From AAA164-E04 sp014239995 (GTDB lineage: Bacteria > Verrucomicrobiota > Verrucomicrobiia > Limisphaerales > AAA164-E04): a DNA stretch of 64,000 nucleotides. A program made the translations under genes and the position numbers. Every line of letters begins with the position of its first letter. Position 1 is the stretch's first letter. Positions 25,287-34,078 of this stretch are shown here, piece by piece. The notes beneath the pieces were generated by a model that was given only the letters and a program-made list of their open reading frames with translations, did not search any database and had not been told where the DNA came from. Location: positions 37,652-101,651 of the forward strand of contig JAQWLM010000037.1 in assembly GCA_029247315.1 (NCBI GenBank), in the 5' to 3' direction.

Positions 25287-27239
25287 TCAGGTCCTGCTGG
25301 ATTCCAGCGCCTGCTGCGCCCCTTCCCACGCCGACCAGCAGGTTTTTAATGATTCTGAAACCATTTGCAGCTCCTGGTTGATTTCTACAATCCTTGGACC
25401 CTTCTGATAGGTCTCTGGCTGTTCGAGCTCCTCCGTCAGAGCCCCTTGGCGTGTTTCCAGTTCCGAAATCTCATGCTCGATCTGGTCCACCTTGATCTGG
25501 TGTTTTCGTATGAGGGTTGAGCGTCGCTTGCGCTCCTCCGCCTCAATGCGCCGGCGCTCCTTGGCATTGGGATGCCTACCACTCGTCGAATCCTTGGAGG
25601 TAACTTGATCTGATTTTTGAGCTTCCGATGTGTTGCCCTTGCTGGCGAGTCGAGCCTCTTCCTCAACACATTTGGAAAGGTAATAATCATAATCCCCTCG
25701 ATAATGGCGCAAGGTGCCGTGTTCCACATGGACGACCTGTTCTGCAATGGAGCGAATGAAGTGGACATCGTGGCTGATGAAGATCAGGGTGCCGGTGAAT
25801 TGCTTCAGGGCATGGATCAATGCTTCAATGCCTGACATGTCCAGATGCGTGGTGGGTTCGTCCATCAGCAACAGGTTAGGAGGGTTCATGAGGAGCTTGA
25901 TCAGGGCAAGTCGGGATTTTTCTCCTCCACTAAGCACCTTCACTTTCTTGAAGACGTCATCACCCCTGAAAAGAAAGGATCCAAGCACGGAACGTGCGTG
26001 CTGTTCGGTGATACGTTGCTCTGTATCAAGTGCCTCCTCCATCAAGGTGCGCTCGGGGTTCAGAACCTCGATCCGTTGCTGTGAAAAGTAACCAGTTTCC
26101 ACCTCATGGCCCAGTTTACAGGTGCCTTTCTGTACGGCCAGAACCCCCGCTAACAACTTGAGTAATGTGGATTTACCGGCCCCATTCGGTCCTACCAGCA
26201 CGATACGTTGACCTCGATCAGCACCAAAGTCGATCCCTTTGTAGACATTCAGGGAGTCATAACTGTGATGGAGATCCTCCAGTTGAATGACACGCTGTCC
26301 ACTCCGTTTTGGTTGGGGAAACCGGAATTTGAACGTCGCCTGTGATTCTTCAGGCGCCTCGATACGTTCCATTTTTTCCAGCTGTTTTAATTTGCTTTGT
26401 GCCTGGGACGCCTTGGTGGCCTTGGAGCGAAAACGCTCTACGAAGCGTGTCAGGCGTTCGATTTCGCGTTGCTGGTTCTTGTAGGCGGATTTCTGCTGCT
26501 CCATGGCCTCCATCTTCAGACGCATGTAATCGTCATAGTTTCCACGAAACCGTGTTAGTTCACCGTTCTTCAGTTCCACGGTCCACTCTGCCAATCGGTT
26601 CAGAAAGGATCGGTCATGCGATATGAAAATGACCGCACCTGAATAATGGAGAAGATAGTGCTGGAACCAGAGCACGGAATGCAGGTCAAGATGATTGGTG
26701 GGCTCATCCAGCAGCAGCAGGTCTGGTTCCATGACTAGGAGCCTTGCAAGATGTGTGCGCATGATCCAGCCACCACTCAGGGTCTGGAGTGAGCGATGAA
26801 AATCCGATTCCTTGAAGCCAAGTCCCTTGAGTATCTTCTTGGCCCTGACTTCCAGGGTGCGTCCTCCCAGTTCTTCATAACGCGCATAGGCCGACCCATC
26901 ATCATGTGTTTCATCCTTGGTCGCCTTCTCTGAGTCCAGTGATAGAACTCGGCGGAGTTCTGGGATTTCAGGATGTATGTTTACCGCCAGTTCGAGGACG
27001 GATGCGTCTGGGATTTCCGCACTTTCCTGTGGGAGGTATCCAAGGACACTGTTTTTTTGAAGTCGGATATGGCCTTGATCGGGTTCGATATTTCCCAGAA
27101 GGACAGAGAATAAGGTGGTTTTGCCTGCACCGTTGGGTCCAACGATGGCAATGCGATCGCCCTCATTGATCTGAAGGTTGACCTCATTGAACAATGTTTT
27201 TTCACCAAAGGCCTTGCTGAGGCTGCTGATGGTCAGCAT
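25287..27239 (-). CDS. ABC-F family ATPase (Uup/YheS-like)
   Basis: The 650-residue soluble protein has two ABC domains: first with GPNGAGKTTLF, LSGGWIMR and LLLDEPTNHLD; second with GPNGAGKSTLL, LSGGEKSR and LLMDEPTTHLD. They are joined by the linker helices with RFRSKATKASQAQSKLKQLEKM, the P-site tRNA interaction motif region. A C-terminal charged coiled coil (about residues 540-640) resembles Uup. No TM segments are present. ABC-F proteins act on the ribosome, relieving stalling or modulating translation. The ATG at 27239 (MLTISSLSKAFGEK) is chosen over the longer frame at 27284. It sits downstream of the translation genes rpsB, tsf, pyrH and frr on the same strand. Confidence 0.94.
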   Translation of the reverse strand: MLTISSLSKAFGEKTLFNEVNLQINEGDRIAIVGPNGAGKTTLFSVLLGNIEPDQGHIRLQKNSVLGYLPQESAEIPDASVLELAVNIHPEIPELRRVLSLDSEKATKDETHDDGSAYARYEELGGRTLEVRAKKILKGLGFKESDFHRSLQTLSGGWIMRTHLARLLVMEPDLLLLDEPTNHLDLHSVLWFQHYLLHYSGAVIFISHDRSFLNRLAEWTVELKNGELTRFRGNYDDYMRLKMEAMEQQKSAYKNQQREIERLTRFVERFRSKATKASQAQSKLKQLEKMERIEAPEESQATFKFRFPQPKRSGQRVIQLEDLHHSYDSLNVYKGIDFGADRGQRIVLVGPNGAGKSTLLKLLAGVLAVQKGTCKLGHEVETGYFSQQRIEVLNPERTLMEEALDTEQRITEQHARSVLGSFLFRGDDVFKKVKVLSGGEKSRLALIKLLMNPPNLLLMDEPTTHLDMSGIEALIHALKQFTGTLIFISHDVHFIRSIAEQVVHVEHGTLRHYRGDYDYYLSKCVEEEARLASKGNTSEAQKSDQVTSKDSTSGRHPNAKERRRIEAEERKRRSTLIRKHQIKVDQIEHEISELETRQGALTEELEQPETYQKGPRIVEINQELQMVSESLKTCWSAWEGAQQALESSRT

Positions 27240-27326
27240 AGAAGAAGAAGCGGGTCGAAGCGGAAATTTAGTCTTGAGCGGCAAAGCCCGTCCGTAGATG
27301 GGATGAGCTTGGACATGCCCTTAAAA

Positions 27327-27338
27327 GGGATCTGTCCC
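27327..27338 (-). terminator. Weak hairpin after frr
   Basis: On the minus strand GGGA and TCCC pair around a 4-base loop and are followed by TTTT. It lies 44 bases downstream of the frr stop. The stem is only 4 bp, so this is a weak terminator candidate. Confidence 0.3.
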
Positions 27339-27381
27339 AAAATCGCTGTTAGTGTTTTTTGCTGAAGTAGGTGAATCTTGA

Positions 27382-27942
27382 TCAGACCGTCATAATTTCT
27401 TTCTCTTTGATTTGCAATTGCTTATCAAGCTTTCCTGTGTATTTGTCGGTCAGGTTTTGAATTTCTTTTTCGGTATGGGTCCCCTGATCCTCGGTAAGGA
27501 TACCAGACTTAACCTCTTTTTTCACGGCGTCCATGGCCTCTCGGCGCACATGCCGCACGGCGACCCTTCCATCTTCTGTCATCTTTTTAACGATCTTGGT
27601 AAATTCGACACGTCTCTCTTCGCTGAGTTCGGGGAGGTTGATACGGATGAGTTTACCGTCCACGGCGGGATTCAGGCCAAGGTTGGCCTTTTGAATGGCT
27701 TTTTCGATGGGGCCTACAGTTGAGGCATCCCAAGGCTGAATTGCGAGGGTTCTACTCTCCGGCGTGGTGATACTTGCTACCTCGCGCAGACGCATTTGTG
27801 ATCCATAGACGTCTACCATCACGTTCTCTACAAGACCCGGGGAGGCCTTCCCGGTGCGGACGCCTGCGAAGTCACCAAGGATGACGTCCTCCGTCTTTTG
27901 CATCTTTTCTTCCGCAATCAATAAAATATCGTCTACTGGCAT
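27382..27942 (-). CDS. frr: Ribosome recycling factor
   Basis: The 186-residue protein matches RRF over its full length: the helix with RTGKASPGLVENVMVDVYG, the hinge and SITTPESRTLAIQPWD strands, then RINLPELSEERRVEFTKIVKK and the C-terminal helix ending DKQLQIKEKEIMTV. RRF splits post-termination ribosomes together with EF-G. The start ATG at 27942 is preceded by GAGGA at the right spacing. It follows pyrH by 59 bases, the usual bacterial order. Confidence 0.98.
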   Translation of the reverse strand: MPVDDILLIAEEKMQKTEDVILGDFAGVRTGKASPGLVENVMVDVYGSQMRLREVASITTPESRTLAIQPWDASTVGPIEKAIQKANLGLNPAVDGKLIRINLPELSEERRVEFTKIVKKMTEDGRVAVRHVRREAMDAVKKEVKSGILTEDQGTHTEKEIQNLTDKYTGKLDKQLQIKEKEIMTV

Positions 27943-28001
27943 GATTTTTCCTCATTATTTAGTGTTGAATCGATTCTTCCTCGTAAGGGTTTCAAGACCA
28001 T

Positions 28002-28730
28002 TCAGGAAGTGACTAAAGTGCCCACTTTTTGTCCCATGACGACCTTACGGAGATTATTCGATTTGAAAATATCAAAGACGATGATGGGCATTTCATTGTC
28101 CATGCACAAGGAAAAGGCGGTTGAATCCATGACGCTGAGTCGTTTTGACAGTGCTTCCTGATACTGAATCTGGTCGTAACGTTTGGCGTCCTTGTATTTC
28201 ATGGGGTCCTTGGTGTAGATTCCATCGACCTTGGTGGCTTTTAGAATGACTTCTGATCCAATCTCGTTGGCCCGTAATGCGGCGGCCGTGTCAGTCGAGA
28301 AGTACGGATTCCCAGTACCGCCACCAAAGATGACGACACGTTTGAGTTCCATGTGTCTCAATGCCTTTCGTCGGATGAAAGGTTCCGCGACGGCCTCAGT
28401 GGAAATAGCGGTTTGCACCCGTGTTTCAACACCCTTCTTCTCAAGCGCATCCTGCATGGCTAATGAATTGATGACGGTGGCCAGCATGCCCATGTAATCA
28501 CCAGTCACGCGTTCGATGCCTCTTTGGCTTCCCTGAAGTCCCCGAAAAATATTACCGCCTCCGATGACCACGCCAATATCCACGCCAAGCTTGTGGACGG
28601 CGACAATTTGGTCGGCCAAACCATGCACTGCCTCGGGGCAGATGCCGGCTCCTTTTTCGCCGCCCATGACTTCCCCACTGAGCTTGATCAGAATGCGGTT
28701 ATATTTTGGTGTGCGTTTTTTTTGCTTCAT
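28002..28730 (-). CDS. pyrH: Uridylate kinase (UMP kinase)
   Basis: The 242-residue protein is a PyrH-type amino acid kinase fold enzyme: ILIKLSGEVMGGE at the N-terminus, GVVIGGGNIFRG, the GDYMGMLATVINSLAMQDALE helix, VIFGGGTGNPYFSTDTAAALRA, and VDGIYTKDPMKYKDAKRYD. It phosphorylates UMP to UDP as a cytoplasmic hexamer. The length is that of normal PyrH. It lies between tsf and frr, but the strong terminator after tsf means it probably has its own promoter. Confidence 0.98.
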   Translation of the reverse strand: MKQKKRTPKYNRILIKLSGEVMGGEKGAGICPEAVHGLADQIVAVHKLGVDIGVVIGGGNIFRGLQGSQRGIERVTGDYMGMLATVINSLAMQDALEKKGVETRVQTAISTEAVAEPFIRRKALRHMELKRVVIFGGGTGNPYFSTDTAAALRANEIGSEVILKATKVDGIYTKDPMKYKDAKRYDQIQYQEALSKRLSVMDSTAFSLCMDNEMPIIVFDIFKSNNLRKVVMGQKVGTLVTS

Positions 28731-28805
28731 TTAAGGGAGTCTTGTTACCGTGCCCCTTGGTTCGCATCTCCCAAGTTGCAGGAGACCACTTGCCCAAGGC
28801 ACTCT

Positions 28806-28834
28806 TGCATATCAACTGAAGGGCGAGTCGTCAA
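28806..28834 (-). promoter_or_regulatory. Possible promoter for pyrH-frr
   Basis: On the minus strand TTGACG (28834-28829) is followed after 17 bases by TATGCA (28811-28806). The -35 is close to consensus, the -10 is poor. It lies downstream of the tsf terminator and about 75 bases before pyrH, where a promoter would be expected. Confidence 0.3.
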
Positions 28835-28960
28835 TGACCTAAGGCTTGCATGGCCTCTCCTGGTTCCTTTTTTTCGGAGCCTTTCATCCACTGCCTTTGC
28901 CTGGCGTCCTTGAGTCATGTGCTGGTAAATGGGGGTGGGTCCTCTCATCAGGGACGGCAC

Positions 28961-28994
28961 AAAAAAGCCCGGAGACGCCATAGCACCTCCGGGC
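28961..28994 (-). terminator. Strong intrinsic terminator after tsf
   Basis: On the minus strand the arms GCCCGGAG and CTCCGGGC form a perfect 8-bp GC-rich stem with a 12-base loop, followed directly by TTTTTT. It begins 19 bases after the tsf stop. This is the clearest rho-independent terminator in the window and separates rpsB-tsf from pyrH-frr. Confidence 0.9.
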
Positions 28995-29012
28995 ATGATT
29001 CTCAAATGGGTC

Positions 29013-29849
29013 TCAATCCTCCCCTTCGCCCACCTGGAAGCGAAGGAAACGGCTGATGGAAATAGTATCGTCGAGTTCTTTGCCAACCGAAGCGATATGC
29101 TCCTTGACAGTTATCTCGCCGTTTTTCACAAACCCCTGGTCAACCAGGCAGATATTCTGGAAGAACTTTTCCATTTTACCTTCCACAATTTTTTCAATTG
29201 CCTGTGCAGGCTTGTCTTTGAACTGCTCGGTTGCAATTTCTTTCTCCTTGGCAATCAAATCAGCGTCAACGTTCTCCCGGCTGACACTTGTTGGGTTGGC
29301 TGCCGCGATTTGCAGGGTGATATCCTTCACCAGCCCCTTGAAGGCATCTTGGTGCGTGGTTTCATCCTTGCCAGCCCCTACCTCCACGAGGACGCCAACC
29401 TTGGCGCCAGTATGAATGTAGGCAGCGACCATGCCACTCCCCTGGACCTGTAGGGTTGCATGACGCCCAATGCGTATGTTTTCCCCCACTTTTGTGACCT
29501 GATTGGTACGTATGGCTTCAAAATCGGCCTCAGGTTGCTCTACGAGTGTCTTTGCCAAATCGTTGCAGAACACACGAAATGTCTCGTTCTTGGCAACGAA
29601 GTCGGTCTCACAGTTAACTTCCACCAAAAGGCCAAGTTTGCCATCGGGCTGGATGTAATGGGAAATGACACCTTCGTTAGCCTCTCGACCAGCTTTCTTA
29701 GCGGCCGTGGCGACGCCTTTTTTGCGTAATAAGTCCACGGCGGCGTCCAAGTCCCCATCAGATTCTGTGAGCGCCTTTTTACAGTCCATAAGCCCCGCGT
29801 TGGTCATGCGGCGCAACTGGCCCACAAGGGCTGCGGTTATTTCTGCCAT
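29013..29849 (-). CDS. tsf: Elongation factor Ts
   Basis: The 278-residue protein has the N-terminal UBA-like part with LRRMTNAGLMDCKKALTE and the diagnostic EF-Ts signature containing CETDFVAKN, followed by the dimerisation region and the C-terminal module. It exchanges GDP for GTP on EF-Tu. It lies 86 bases downstream of rpsB, the universal order, and is followed by a strong terminator. Confidence 0.98.
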   Translation of the reverse strand: MAEITAALVGQLRRMTNAGLMDCKKALTESDGDLDAAVDLLRKKGVATAAKKAGREANEGVISHYIQPDGKLGLLVEVNCETDFVAKNETFRVFCNDLAKTLVEQPEADFEAIRTNQVTKVGENIRIGRHATLQVQGSGMVAAYIHTGAKVGVLVEVGAGKDETTHQDAFKGLVKDITLQIAAANPTSVSRENVDADLIAKEKEIATEQFKDKPAQAIEKIVEGKMEKFFQNICLVDQGFVKNGEITVKEHIASVGKELDDTISISRFLRFQVGEGED

Positions 29850-29935
29850 AATGTTCAGTTTCTATTTAAAGGATCGTTTCAAATAAACGCACTCATCCAA
29901 CTACCTGTTCGGTGATGGTGAGATTGGGAAATGGG

Positions 29936-30946
29936 TTATTTCGTTTCGGGATCGGTCGCATCCGTCGCTGAAGGTGTTTCGGCGGGAGCTGCGGGTTGGG
30001 GTGCAACTTCGGCTGGTGGAGGTGCTACCACCGAAGGCGTTACAGGCTCGGGTGCTTCCTCAACTGGAGGGGGGACCACTACCGAAGGTGTGACAGGCTC
30101 GGGCGTTTTCTCAACTGGAGGGGTGGCTACAACTGAAGGAGCTGCTGAGGGCTCCGGTTTTTCCTCGACTGGAGGAGGGGTCACTGCAGAGGCAGTTTCT
30201 GACAAAGGCACAACAGGCTCAACGGCCTTTTCTTTCTCTGCCGAATCGGCTGTCTGCGCCTGTTGTTCAACCCTGCTAACCTGCAATTTTTCCTGAATCG
30301 CTGCGAGGATAACGCGGATGGATCGAATCGAATCATCATTTCCAGGAATTGGATGTGTTGCCTGCGTCGGGTCGCAATTCGTGTCTACAATGGCCACGAT
30401 CGGGATGTTTAACTTGCGAGCTTCGGAGACGGCGTTGTGCTCTCGTTTCAAGTCTACGATGAAAATGGCATCAGGGTATTTTTCCATGTGGCGAATACCG
30501 TCCAGATTACGGTGCATTCTCGCGGCTTCACGACGAAGCATGGACTGCTCCTTCTTGCCAAAATCCCCCAATGTGCCGTCTTCTTCCATTTTCTCGATCT
30601 CCTGAAGGCGTTTGAGTGATTTCTTGATGGTTTTGAGATTGGTCATCATACCACCGAGCCAACGCTCTGTGACGTAAGGTTGCCCGCACGCACTTGCTGC
30701 CTCTTTGGTAGCTGCCTGAGCCTGTTTCTTGGTGCCGACAAACAGTACCTTGCCTCCCTTGCCCACGATCTTTGACAGAAACTGCAGGGCCTCCTCAAGA
30801 AGGGTTGTTGTCTGGTTGAGGTTGATGACATGAATACCGTTGCGAGCCTCGAAGATATAAGGCTTCATCTGGGGATTCCAACGACGGGTTTGATGTCCGA
30901 AGTGGACACCTGCTTCAAGTAGTTCTTTTACACCTAATGTACTCAC
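29936..30946 (-). CDS. rpsB: Ribosomal protein S2 with a repetitive Pro/Glu/Val tail
   Basis: Residues 1 to about 225 are a normal uS2: LLEAGVHFGHQTRRWNPQMKPYI (in part), GTKKQAQ, RWLGGMMTN, RRSLDG-like RMHRNLDG, FIVDLKREHNAV and the NIPIVAIVDTNCDP segment. The protein then continues for about 110 residues, far beyond usual length, with imperfect 17-residue repeats (residues about 255-320) of the type PSVVxPPPVExxPEPVT. The tail is probably disordered and exposed on the ribosome surface. The start codon is GTG at 30946; no ATG fits the family N-terminus. It heads the rpsB-tsf transcript behind a structured leader. Confidence 0.96.
   Translation of the reverse strand: MSTLGVKELLEAGVHFGHQTRRWNPQMKPYIFEARNGIHVINLNQTTTLLEEALQFLSKIVGKGGKVLFVGTKKQAQAATKEAASACGQPYVTERWLGGMMTNLKTIKKSLKRLQEIEKMEEDGTLGDFGKKEQSMLRREAARMHRNLDGIRHMEKYPDAIFIVDLKREHNAVSEARKLNIPIVAIVDTNCDPTQATHPIPGNDDSIRSIRVILAAIQEKLQVSRVEQQAQTADSAEKEKAVEPVVPLSETASAVTPPPVEEKPEPSAAPSVVATPPVEKTPEPVTPSVVVPPPVEEAPEPVTPSVVAPPPAEVAPQPAAPAETPSATDATDPETK
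29987..30184 (-). repeat. Tandem 51-base repeats encoding the S2 tail
   Basis: Three near-full 51-base units and one shorter, more diverged unit encode the Pro/Val/Glu-rich repeats of S2 residues 255-320. The units stay in frame, so changes in copy number would lengthen or shorten the tail without breaking the protein. Confidence 0.8.
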
Positions 30947-31121
30947 AATCTTAATGTTCCATTGGTTACCGGTCCAGAACTCGCTAGAGAAAATGGGCCG
31001 TCCCGCGGAAGACGGGATAAGTTCGATGTTGTTGTGACCTACCCTGACGCACTCGCGTCCTGGACTTATCGGTCGTTCACATTTGCTGTGACCCTTTATC
31101 CGTCACTAGACGGCTAAAAGA
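30947..31121 (-). promoter_or_regulatory. rpsB leader with three small hairpins
   Basis: The leader of about 175 bases can form three hairpins: CCGTC/GACGG at 30998-31015 (8-base loop), GACGC/GCGTC at 31046-31059 (4-base loop) and CCGTC/GACGG at 31100-31113 (4-base loop). The first and third share the same stem. At the first, an alternative stem TCCCG/CGGGA (31001-31017) is possible, so the fold could switch. S2 represses its own mRNA in several phyla, so an autoregulatory leader is a reasonable inference. It does not match a leader class I can name. Confidence 0.45.
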
Positions 31122-31127
31122 GGCGAA

Positions 31128-31155
31128 AATCTAACAAAAATAACGCAGGGGGCAA
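31128..31155 (-). promoter_or_regulatory. Candidate sigma-70-type promoter for rpsB-tsf
   Basis: On the minus strand TTGCCC (31155-31150) and TAGATT (31133-31128) are separated by 16 bases. Each matches consensus at four of six positions. Transcription would start near 31121, just before the three leader hairpins. Confidence 0.4.
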
Positions 31156-31457
31156 TGTTTAAATACAATTTTCTTACCGAGCATGGGGTGCTGGGTTTTA
31201 TGTTGGGATAATTTTTCCTGAAGATTCTGACGGGCCCTTTGATTCAGAGAGTGGAGATTCAAAACGTCTTTTTAAGATGGTTTTTCAAGTCCGAGAGTGG
31301 AAGGTCGGCTTGGAATGATGCTCCTCAGGCCCCCTGCCGTTTTCCTTGATCTACCTTATTTCACCTTTAGACCCCCGGCGCCGGTTTCAGACGGGAATCT
31401 GCGCTTTCCAGGACCATCAGCACATGCCATCATGTCGAAAAGGTTTTGAAATCGCAT
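31156..31457. other. Intergenic, no gene seen
   Basis: This 302-base stretch lies between the rpsB promoter and the 3' end of the PQQ-type propeller gene. I see no coding frame, tRNA or convincing terminator in it. Confidence 0.4.
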
Positions 31458-32720
31458 CTATGGTGCATCTCCGTTGAAAGACCATCGCATTAAAAATCGA
31501 CGGTCTTTTACCAGGAGACTGTCATGCCAAAGGACCGGGGGTGCCCAGGTGGGAAGGTCTGCCACTTGGTAAGATGCCAATTTTTGAAATCCATGGGGGC
31601 TGGCTGACAGAATCCAAAATGTACCATCGTTGATGAGGGCAGCGATATGTCCCGGCATAGCCAGTAGGGCAGCGTTCTCCCCGGTGCGCGAGGGACCCTT
31701 CCAACGAACGGTTCCCTGTGTCAGGTCGATACAAAAAAACTGGCCCATGTCAAAATGGGAAAAGCCAAACAAGTGATTGTCGTGTAACACGGCTGTACTC
31801 ATGTCAAGCGCCACCCTTTTTTGATGCCAGATTTCCTCTGCGACCCACTTCCCTTGGTTTCTTCTGGGCTGGATTCGCCTGACACCGCGGTTTTCACCTC
31901 CTACGAGAATGGACTCGGATGCCTGGTGGAAGCTCGGTGTGGGCATGTTTTGATTCGAACCGAGATGAGGAAGGTGAAAGCGCCACAATGGTGTCCCCGA
32001 GGTCACATCGACACCGATGAGAGCATTGTGATTCCACTCGATTAATTGCCGCACGCCTTCTACTTCGGCAATGATGGGTGATGAATAACAGGCACCGTCA
32101 TCTCCCAGACTCCATACTTTCTGCCCGGTGTGTGTATCCAAGGCCAGTAATAAGCCCGATGCGTCATTACCCAGCCGTACCAAGAGTTTACCATTTTCCA
32201 CGATGGGAGATATGCTGGCGCCCCAGTAAGGATGTGGGGGTGAGAAGCGTTTGTTTTCGTCGTGCTGCCAGAGCAGTTTTCCAGAATCAATATCCCAGGC
32301 ACAAATCGTTCCACTGACACTCAGTGTGAAAATTTTTCCATTGGCGATGATTGGCGATGATTTGGGACCCTTGCCATGGCTTTCGCCTCCACTGCCCATC
32401 TGGAATGCCGTTGCTTGGTTTTGACGCCAGACAACATCACCTGTCTTGAAATCGATGCGCCAGAGAACCTCGTCTTCCTTTTGTCGAGCGTGCTGATACA
32501 CTTGGTCACCGTGCAGGACAGGTGTGCCGTATCCATCACCAACCTCGACTTTCCATGCGAGGGATAAAACATCTGGCCATGTCTTCGGGATTTGAAAATG
32601 ATTGACCCAGCCATTTCGGTCAGATCCCAGCAGACCAGGCCACTGGCTGCTTTCCCCGCTCACCGAACAAACGGTTGAGATAGTGAGCCACAGCAACATG
32701 CATCGAATGTGATTTCGCAT
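31458..32720 (-). CDS. Exported PQQ-type beta-propeller protein
   Basis: With the ATG at 32720 the protein has 420 residues and a signal peptide ending near VCSVSGES. The mature part contains repeated PQQ/WD40-like blades, each with the GxxxW pattern: VWRIDFKTGDVVW-type, CAWDIDSGKLLWQ, LALDTHTGQKVWSL, IGVDVTSGTPLWRF, FCIDLTQGTVRW. This is the BamB-like outer-membrane-assembly fold, but secreted versions are abundant in Verrucomicrobiota and Planctomycetes with no known function. No PQQ-binding or dehydrogenase residues could be assigned. It is downstream of the phosphoesterase on the same strand with a 148-base gap. Confidence 0.85.
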   Translation of the reverse strand: MRNHIRCMLLWLTISTVCSVSGESSQWPGLLGSDRNGWVNHFQIPKTWPDVLSLAWKVEVGDGYGTPVLHGDQVYQHARQKEDEVLWRIDFKTGDVVWRQNQATAFQMGSGGESHGKGPKSSPIIANGKIFTLSVSGTICAWDIDSGKLLWQHDENKRFSPPHPYWGASISPIVENGKLLVRLGNDASGLLLALDTHTGQKVWSLGDDGACYSSPIIAEVEGVRQLIEWNHNALIGVDVTSGTPLWRFHLPHLGSNQNMPTPSFHQASESILVGGENRGVRRIQPRRNQGKWVAEEIWHQKRVALDMSTAVLHDNHLFGFSHFDMGQFFCIDLTQGTVRWKGPSRTGENAALLAMPGHIAALINDGTFWILSASPHGFQKLASYQVADLPTWAPPVLWHDSLLVKDRRFLMRWSFNGDAP

Positions 32721-32868
32721 TTTAATAAGGATGGGTGCCACTTTGATTTATCCTCCATGCGTGCAGTTCAATGTTTGAACACAGGCCAGGGATGATCCAA
32801 TCGGACCCCTTGGCTTGTTGGCGGGGACATTTTCCGGTTCAGTCCGGTTGAACTTTGTTGAAAATTGA

Positions 32869-33591
32869 CTATCTTCCCAAAGGTAGTCGCTCTGCAAGTC
32901 TTTCAGGAAGACCTGCATTCCGAATTTTCTCCATAGTTGTTTCCATGTCGTAGTCCAGGCGACGCAACTCAATAGTGCTTTCCTTCAGGTCATAAATCAC
33001 ATAGGTCGCCTTAGGAACACCATCGCGGGATTGGCCAACGCTACCCACGTTGATAAAATATTTCTTACCCGGTTCAACCTTGAACTTTGAATAAGTACCC
33101 CCACGAATGGTGGTATCCCGGACAAAAGCAACGGGTACGTGGGTATGGCCAAAAAAACAAACCTTTGTATTCTGGTAGGTAAAGCTAGAGGCCGCCTCAA
33201 GCTTGTTGAAGACGTAACCCCAGCGTTCAGGTGCATCGAGCGTGGCATGAACGATCGAAAAATTTGCGACCACTCTGAAATACTTCAGATTTCGCAACCA
33301 ACTGCGATCATCTTCACTGAGCATGTTCTGGGTCCACTCAATCGCTGCCTTTGCGTGGGGATTGAATCCATCCAGATCCCCCTCCATGGAACAGTATTCG
33401 TCATGGTTGCCTTTGACGCACGGCATGCCCATTTTGCGGACGATTTCAAGGCACTCTTTCGGGTTCGCATTGTAGCCCACCACATCCCCGAGGCAGGTGT
33501 AATGTGTACACGCGTTTTTCTCAGCGTCCTTCAACACCGTCTCAAATGCCTCCAAATTCCCGTGAATATCTGCGATAATCGCGTATTTCAT
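32869..33591 (-). CDS. Calcineurin-like metallophosphoesterase
   Basis: The 240-residue protein has the full metal-binding motif series: DxH in IADIHGN, GD in LGDVVGYNANP, GNHD in VKGNHDEY, and GHTH in FFGHTHVP. The short form with GYNANP is typical of the YfcE/Icc-related single-domain group, which lacks a signal peptide and acts in the cytoplasm, possibly as a phosphodiesterase. Substrate is unknown. It is followed by the PQQ-type gene and preceded by the acylphosphatase gene 27 bases away, so the latter two are likely co-transcribed. Confidence 0.93.
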   Translation of the reverse strand: MKYAIIADIHGNLEAFETVLKDAEKNACTHYTCLGDVVGYNANPKECLEIVRKMGMPCVKGNHDEYCSMEGDLDGFNPHAKAAIEWTQNMLSEDDRSWLRNLKYFRVVANFSIVHATLDAPERWGYVFNKLEAASSFTYQNTKVCFFGHTHVPVAFVRDTTIRGGTYSKFKVEPGKKYFINVGSVGQSRDGVPKATYVIYDLKESTIELRRLDYDMETTMEKIRNAGLPERLAERLPLGR

Positions 33592-33618
33592 TGCCTGTTC
33601 AATCTCAAAAAAATCTGT

Positions 33619-33906
33619 CTATCTGACTATTTCAAAACCCTTGAATTCGCCCGTTGACTCTGACCATTTGCAATCTTCGTCGCGAATCATGGGAGCCAGT
33701 CCAGCATCTCTGACTGCATCCATGAAGGCTTCTAGTTCAGTCCGATCACCTTCGATCACCAACGCCACCCGCCCGTCTGGGAGGTTGCGAATCACTCCCG
33801 TGGCATCAAAACCGGCGGCCATTGATTTCACCGTATAGCGAAACCCCACCCCTTGGACACGTCCAGTGTAATGAACTGTTGCCCTGCAAGGGCTTGGATT
33901 TTTCAT
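33619..33906 (-). CDS. Acylphosphatase
   Basis: With the ATG at 33906 the protein has 95 residues. It shows the catalytic GRVQGVGFRYT loop (Arg binds phosphate) and the GxVRNLPDGRV-like segment GVIRNLPDGRVAL with the Asn. Acylphosphatases hydrolyse carboxyl-phosphate bonds such as in acetyl phosphate. The longer frame from 34002 adds 32 residues not found in the family. It lies between the VWA gene and the phosphoesterase on the same strand. Confidence 0.93.
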   Translation of the reverse strand: MKNPSPCRATVHYTGRVQGVGFRYTVKSMAAGFDATGVIRNLPDGRVALVIEGDRTELEAFMDAVRDAGLAPMIRDEDCKWSESTGEFKGFEIVR

Positions 33907-34078
33907 GCCTGTGCCACCGTGCCATATTCTCCTGTAAGTTAGAGATTTGAGCTTCGTCGATTGCTCGCAGGAATCAAGCCATATTTGAACTGTATGAGGC
34001 AATGATTTTCTTCATGAACAGTCCATTTTGAGGGAATCAGGTGTCCTAAAAACGATGGTTCGCCAAGCTGGAAAATCA

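Noticed and set aside
28745..29086. 113-residue minus-strand frame between tsf and pyrH
   Set aside because: It overlaps the strong tsf terminator and the end of tsf; composition is not protein-like.
29987..30184. Possible CRISPR-like repeat array in rpsB
   Set aside because: The repeats are contiguous, in frame and encode a Pro/Glu-rich tail; there are no unique spacers.
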